From contig WGMT01000045.1 in the NCBI GenBank assembly GCA_016124945.1, forward strand, positions 1 to 64,000: DNA of 64,000 nt. The letters run 5' to 3'. The position numbers were made by a program, and so were the translations under genes. Positions 60,852 through 64,000 of the stretch are shown here, in pieces. Each line of letters starts with the position of its first letter. Within the stretch, counting starts at the first letter, position 1. This stretch comes from a bacterium. GTDB taxonomy: Bacteria; Chloroflexota; Anaerolineae; Caldilineales; Caldilineaceae. Below the pieces are notes generated by a model. It was not told the DNA's origin. It did not search any database and saw only the letters and a list, made by a program, of their open reading frames with translations.

Positions 60852-61410
60852 AGCGCTTCAGTTCCTCCTCAAGTCTGCGATCATACTCACTCTTGGTCAC
60901 CCGTTCAGGTGATGCTGCTTCGGCTCTTATGGCTTCAGCCGTCATTGGGCGCACCAATTCTCGTGACCGCATCCACAAAAAGACGCCGCCACCAATCAGC
61001 ACGGCAAAGGGTAGGATCCAGGCGAACCAGTTGAAACCTTCCAACGGCGGCGCACCCAGGACCTGTGGACCATACTGTTCCACAAAATAGTCTACGATTG
61101 ATTGGGTATCTTCGCCTTCACCCAGTTTGATGGCGATGATGTCCTTCATCTGATCACATGCCTTCAACTCACACGAATCAAGGCGCACGCCACTACACAG
61201 CGGGCACCAAATTTCCCGAGCAACTTCGTTGACCTCGTCGGCGGTTACATTATTTGTTGTTGCGCTTGTTGCTGGGGGAGTGTCCTGGGCGATGGCGGCT
61301 GAGGATGTAACGAAAATGCCGGCCACCAACAGTGAGAGAACAAGGATCACGCCGAAAAGCCATCGGTTACCCGAGACGGCGATGCGGGGATCGTGGTGGA
61401 AGTTATACAT
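60844..61410 (-). CDS. ccmH: CcmH/CycL-type cytochrome c maturation protein
   Basis: 188 residues: signal peptide (about 15-41), the CcmH domain with WCPLC (Cys69, Cys72) and a C-terminal membrane helix (about 135-155). The classical motif is LRCxxCQ; here two more cysteines (Cys80, Cys85) follow in LDSCELKACDQM. It works with CcmF in haem ligation and apocytochrome reduction. ATG at 61410 gives a proper signal peptide; the ATG at 61437 is also open. Confidence 0.9.
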   Translation of the reverse strand: MYNFHHDPRIAVSGNRWLFGVILVLSLLVAGIFVTSSAAIAQDTPPATSATTNNVTADEVNEVAREIWCPLCSGVRLDSCELKACDQMKDIIAIKLGEGEDTQSIVDYFVEQYGPQVLGAPPLEGFNWFAWILPFAVLIGGGVFLWMRSRELVRPMTAEAIRAEAASPERVTKSEYDRRLEEELKRYG

Positions 61411-61486
61411 TGTTGTTTCCCGCTCCAAAATCATCAAACATCTTGCACGAATGTCAGACTATTTACCACATGCGGAGGATACATCT

Positions 61487-61492
61487 AGTATA
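61487..61492 (-). promoter_or_regulatory. -10 candidate for the ccmH operon
   Basis: TATACT on the minus strand about 75 bp before ccmH; TTCTGT 17 bp upstream is a weak -35. Two TTGCTGTGATA repeats lie at about 61557-61586. Confidence 0.35.
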
Positions 61493-61629
61493 GCACATAA
61501 CCGTTGCGGCACAGAACGTGTTGGTGTTTGGTGTACAATCATTGCTGCCATAACGGCGTTGCTGTGATACTTGCCTTGCTGTGATAGGGGTAGTATCCAT
61601 CTGGAGAACTATATTGCCATCCGTCAAGT

Positions 61630-61693
61630 GACGAGCCGGGCACCTGTACAGATGCCCGGCTCGTCTCCTGTCTATGAGACCGCTTTGCGGTCT
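61630..61693. terminator. Two hairpins after the decaheme gene
   Basis: GACGAGCCGGGCA pairs with its inverse (61630-61642, 61653-61665; 13 bp, 10-base loop). AGACCGC/GCGGTCT (61677-61693) forms a second stem. Both lie within 100 bp after the cytochrome stop codon on the minus strand. Confidence 0.8.
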
Positions 61694-61726
61694 GACACTT
61701 ACATTGTGATGCGGATTGATCGCATA

Positions 61727-63898
61727 CTACGGGCGGGTCATACCCGACACGTCAACGCCCAGGTCTTCCAGTGAGTCGTACAGCGTCTGGATGATGTATT
61801 GGCCGTTGTGGGTGTATGCGCCGGGATCCTTGGAGACCCACAGATAGTTGTACACGTTGCGCAGCAGCCGTGGCGACCAGCTTGTGAATCGGCCGTCACC
61901 TTCACTGACTACGCCGTCACCATCTGCATCGGCGAAGAAGTAGGGGAAGCGATTCGGATCATACGCCATCGGTGCGTTGAGTGTATCTGCTGCATACGCC
62001 TGAATGGCCTCGAAGAGCATTTCTTCCATGGTGGCAATTTCGCCTGCAATGCCTTCGCTGACGTCGCCGTCACCATCAAAGTCGTCTTCGTATTCGCGGA
62101 TGTTAACCAGTTCATCCGGGCCGGTGACACCATCATGGCAGTCGGCGCAGAATTCCCAGTCAACTTCGAGCTCGTGAGCGCCGTGGCATTCCATGCAGTT
62201 GTCGGCTCGGCGCACATGTTCGAAGCGGTCGAAGTAATCCTTGCCCTCGAATTGATAGGCCCCATTGGCTTCGGCGCCGTAGAGTGTTGCAGCAGCAGCG
62301 AAGTAGTGAGGATTCACAAAGCTCAGGCGATCGGAGATTTCGTCCAGTTCAAGCCCGTTAATGCGAGCCTCAATCTGGATGCCGGAGGCGCGCCCTTGGT
62401 GACACTGCATACACAGGTTGTCGCTTGGTTCGTCACTTGTCAACACGACGCCACTTGGAAACTCTACATTTTCGATCGCGTAGATCTCATATGTTTCGAG
62501 GTCAGTGTGACAGGTGTTGCACTGCAAACCATTGGACGGTGCACCTGAAACGGTGACAGCTTCGCCCAGATAGAAGGGCAGGCCGTCGGCCGTGTGACAC
62601 TTGGTGCAGTTGCCCGGCACGCTGCCGTCGGCATCCCAATGACGGAAGGCGTCACTGGCGCCGTTGAAGTGGCCTGCATCATTGCGGTGCATGGCTGTCA
62701 TGTCCATCGGTTCAGCGATGGTCTCAATGGCTTCGTTCAAGCTGGCAATCGAATCGTACAGCAACTGAATAATGTACTTGCCGCCATGTACATAGGCACC
62801 GGGATCTTTGTGGGCCACCTGGTAATTGTAGGCAGCTTCCAGAAGACGCGGTGTCCACGATGCGTAACGTTCTTCGTCGCCGGCGACTTCACCATCGCCA
62901 TCTGGATCGGTGAAGAAGTATGGATGCGATTCGGGATTGTAGAGGATGGGCGCTTCAATGACTTCAGCAGCATAGATTCGAATCGCCTCGTAAAGCGTTT
63001 CTTCTAGGGTCTGAATCTCGTAGTAGATGCCCTCTTCCATGTCGCCGTCGCCGTCATAATCGCGCAGCGAGCCAAGCGTGCGGATGTCTTTGAAGTCATC
63101 GGCTCCGGTGACGCCTTCATGACAGGTGGCGCAGCTTTCAACGTCTATCTCTGTTGTGTGCGCGTTGTGGCAGTCGGTACAAGAACTGACACCAGGCACG
63201 TGCATAAAGAAGGCGTCGTACATCTGCCCAGGATACTCGAAACCACCCTTGGCGATGGTGCCATACTTGGTGGCCGCCGCCGCATAGTAGTGGATGTTGA
63301 TGAAGCTGAGATCTGGGAAGACGGTGTCCATATCGTCTGCGGTGGCGCCGACACGCTCAAGCGCGCCGGTGATCGATACCATCGACGCACGGCCCTGATG
63401 ACATTCCATGCAGCGCGCTTCTGGGCCTAAGTTCGACAGGACCGCGCCAGACGGCATCACAACGCTATCCCACCCAGTGGCGGCGTCGTTATGGCATGCC
63501 ATACACTCCACAACAGTACCAACAGGCGCAGCGGCATCAACGACCAGCGGGTCCGAACCATCGGCGCCCATGTAGTCGAGCATGCCGGTTGTGCTGTGAC
63601 ACTTGGCGCAAGTTACTGGAATCTCCTGCGGATCTGAACTGTCCCAGCGGGTGAAGCTCCGGGAAGTGCTGTCCGCATGTGGAGAGTTCATCCATGCCGA
63701 AAGAAATGGAATTTCAACCGGATAAGCCCCGTGAACCATTTCGCCTTCTTCGGCTTCCTCTTCTGCTTCAGGAGTCGGTGTAGCATCCTGCGCTACCACG
63801 CTTCCTAACTCGACCATCTCCTGCCCGGCGAACGCCTGCCCCACTGTAAACAGTGAAAGCATTGCAACCACCACTACAAGCAGTGTGATCTTTTTCAT
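61727..63898 (-). CDS. Secreted decaheme c-type cytochrome
   Basis: 723 residues. Signal peptide to about residue 24, an acidic Thr/Pro segment, then ten CxxCH motifs at residues 97, 132, 163, 240, 256 and again 431, 460, 496, 568, 584. The offsets (328-334) show a duplicated five-haem unit of about 330 residues. Each unit also has two DxDGDG loops (near 280/331 and 606/656) that look like calcium sites, and a shared KDPGAY...YIIQ..YDS ending. Extracytoplasmic electron transfer is expected; the partner is unknown. The genes for haem attachment lie just downstream. An AGAGGGGG box precedes the ATG. Confidence 0.95.
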   Translation of the reverse strand: MKKITLLVVVVAMLSLFTVGQAFAGQEMVELGSVVAQDATPTPEAEEEAEEGEMVHGAYPVEIPFLSAWMNSPHADSTSRSFTRWDSSDPQEIPVTCAKCHSTTGMLDYMGADGSDPLVVDAAAPVGTVVECMACHNDAATGWDSVVMPSGAVLSNLGPEARCMECHQGRASMVSITGALERVGATADDMDTVFPDLSFINIHYYAAAATKYGTIAKGGFEYPGQMYDAFFMHVPGVSSCTDCHNAHTTEIDVESCATCHEGVTGADDFKDIRTLGSLRDYDGDGDMEEGIYYEIQTLEETLYEAIRIYAAEVIEAPILYNPESHPYFFTDPDGDGEVAGDEERYASWTPRLLEAAYNYQVAHKDPGAYVHGGKYIIQLLYDSIASLNEAIETIAEPMDMTAMHRNDAGHFNGASDAFRHWDADGSVPGNCTKCHTADGLPFYLGEAVTVSGAPSNGLQCNTCHTDLETYEIYAIENVEFPSGVVLTSDEPSDNLCMQCHQGRASGIQIEARINGLELDEISDRLSFVNPHYFAAAATLYGAEANGAYQFEGKDYFDRFEHVRRADNCMECHGAHELEVDWEFCADCHDGVTGPDELVNIREYEDDFDGDGDVSEGIAGEIATMEEMLFEAIQAYAADTLNAPMAYDPNRFPYFFADADGDGVVSEGDGRFTSWSPRLLRNVYNYLWVSKDPGAYTHNGQYIIQTLYDSLEDLGVDVSGMTRP

Positions 63899-64000
63899 AG
63901 TTGACCCCCTCTAGGGAAGGTAGTCGGTGCAGGTTTTGCATCTGCGTCAGCCTGCATGCGCATCACCGTCAGCGCAAACCTTTCAGGCGGGCGCAGGTGT
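63899..64000. other. Upstream region of the decaheme gene
   Basis: 102 bp to the window end. The ribosome site (AGAGGGGG) is clear; no good -35/-10 pair seen, so the promoter is probably beyond the window. Confidence 0.4.

Noticed and set aside
61438..61726. Small gene between ccmH and the decaheme gene
   Set aside because: Only short frames without ribosome sites; the stretch is taken up by two hairpins and a probable promoter.

Overview
The window reads as a stretch of chromosome from a moderately GC-rich bacterium, most likely a member of the Chloroflexota (Caldilineae/Anaerolineae/Ardenticatenia-like). This is an inference from gene content: a Tat-exported DUF1800/DUF1501 pair, a VanW protein, YfhO-type and ArnT/DUF2142-type giant membrane proteins, Thr/Pro-rich linkers in exported proteins, MoxR-DUF4350-DUF4129 and SpoIIM/RDD loci, and heptamer repeats at most gene borders. 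I see no rRNA, tRNA, CRISPR array, transposase or prophage gene.

Layout. 0-5.7 kb: metG, a membrane glycosyltransferase, an orphan YgiT-type zinc finger and a VanW protein. 5.8-10.7 kb: an MFS transporter and the DUF1800-DUF1501 pair. 11-15.8 kb, minus strand: bifunctional NAD(P)HX repair enzyme, arginase and a secreted subtilase. 15.9-20.2 kb, minus strand: a cassette of TTG-started ECF sigma factor, anti-sigma-like protein and TPR-CHAT protease. 20.4-27 kb: cyclase, a toroid-type carbohydrate-active-like protein, a DUF4037 nucleotidyltransferase flanked by two inverted copies of a ~200-240 bp element, YtcJ amidohydrolase and SpoIIM divergent from RDD. 28-35 kb: radC, NERD-like protein, plsX, KDPG aldolase, coaX, coaBC and an AbiEii-like nucleotidyltransferase. 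35-42.9 kb: YfhO-like protein, RelE/Phd toxin-antitoxin pair, YpdA-type reductase, DUF937 and a secreted beta-helix protein. 43-50.8 kb: DUF58, a TPR-RecQ fusion, DuOB-like protein, two DUF488 proteins and a PQQ-type sugar dehydrogenase. 51-57.3 kb: MoxR/DUF4350/DUF4129/membrane protein operon, an enolase-superfamily epimerase and a P-loop protein. 57.4-63.9 kb: a System I cytochrome c maturation block (CcmI-like zinc ribbon, CcmF, CcmG/ResA, CcmH) next to a secreted decaheme cytochrome c.

The strongest non-gene signal is a set of degenerate 7-bp (some 8-bp) tandem arrays resembling cyanobacterial STRR heptamers. They occupy many intergenic gaps, often as inverted pairs that would fold into long hairpins. 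In at least eight genes the array supplies or directly abuts the stop codon. Arrays also lie inside reading frames (glycosyltransferase, YfhO-like protein, RecQ linker), where three heptamers give a seven-residue peptide repeat.

Other points of interest: the sigma/anti-sigma-like/CHAT cassette; the decaheme cytochrome as a tandem pentaheme duplication with calcium-loop motifs; a recurring short 'VYLPxxxR'-like motif in four exported proteins; three promoters placed so that the mRNA would be leaderless; and a double 17-bp dyad between spoIIM and the RDD gene. All functions are assigned from motifs seen by eye; no database search was run.
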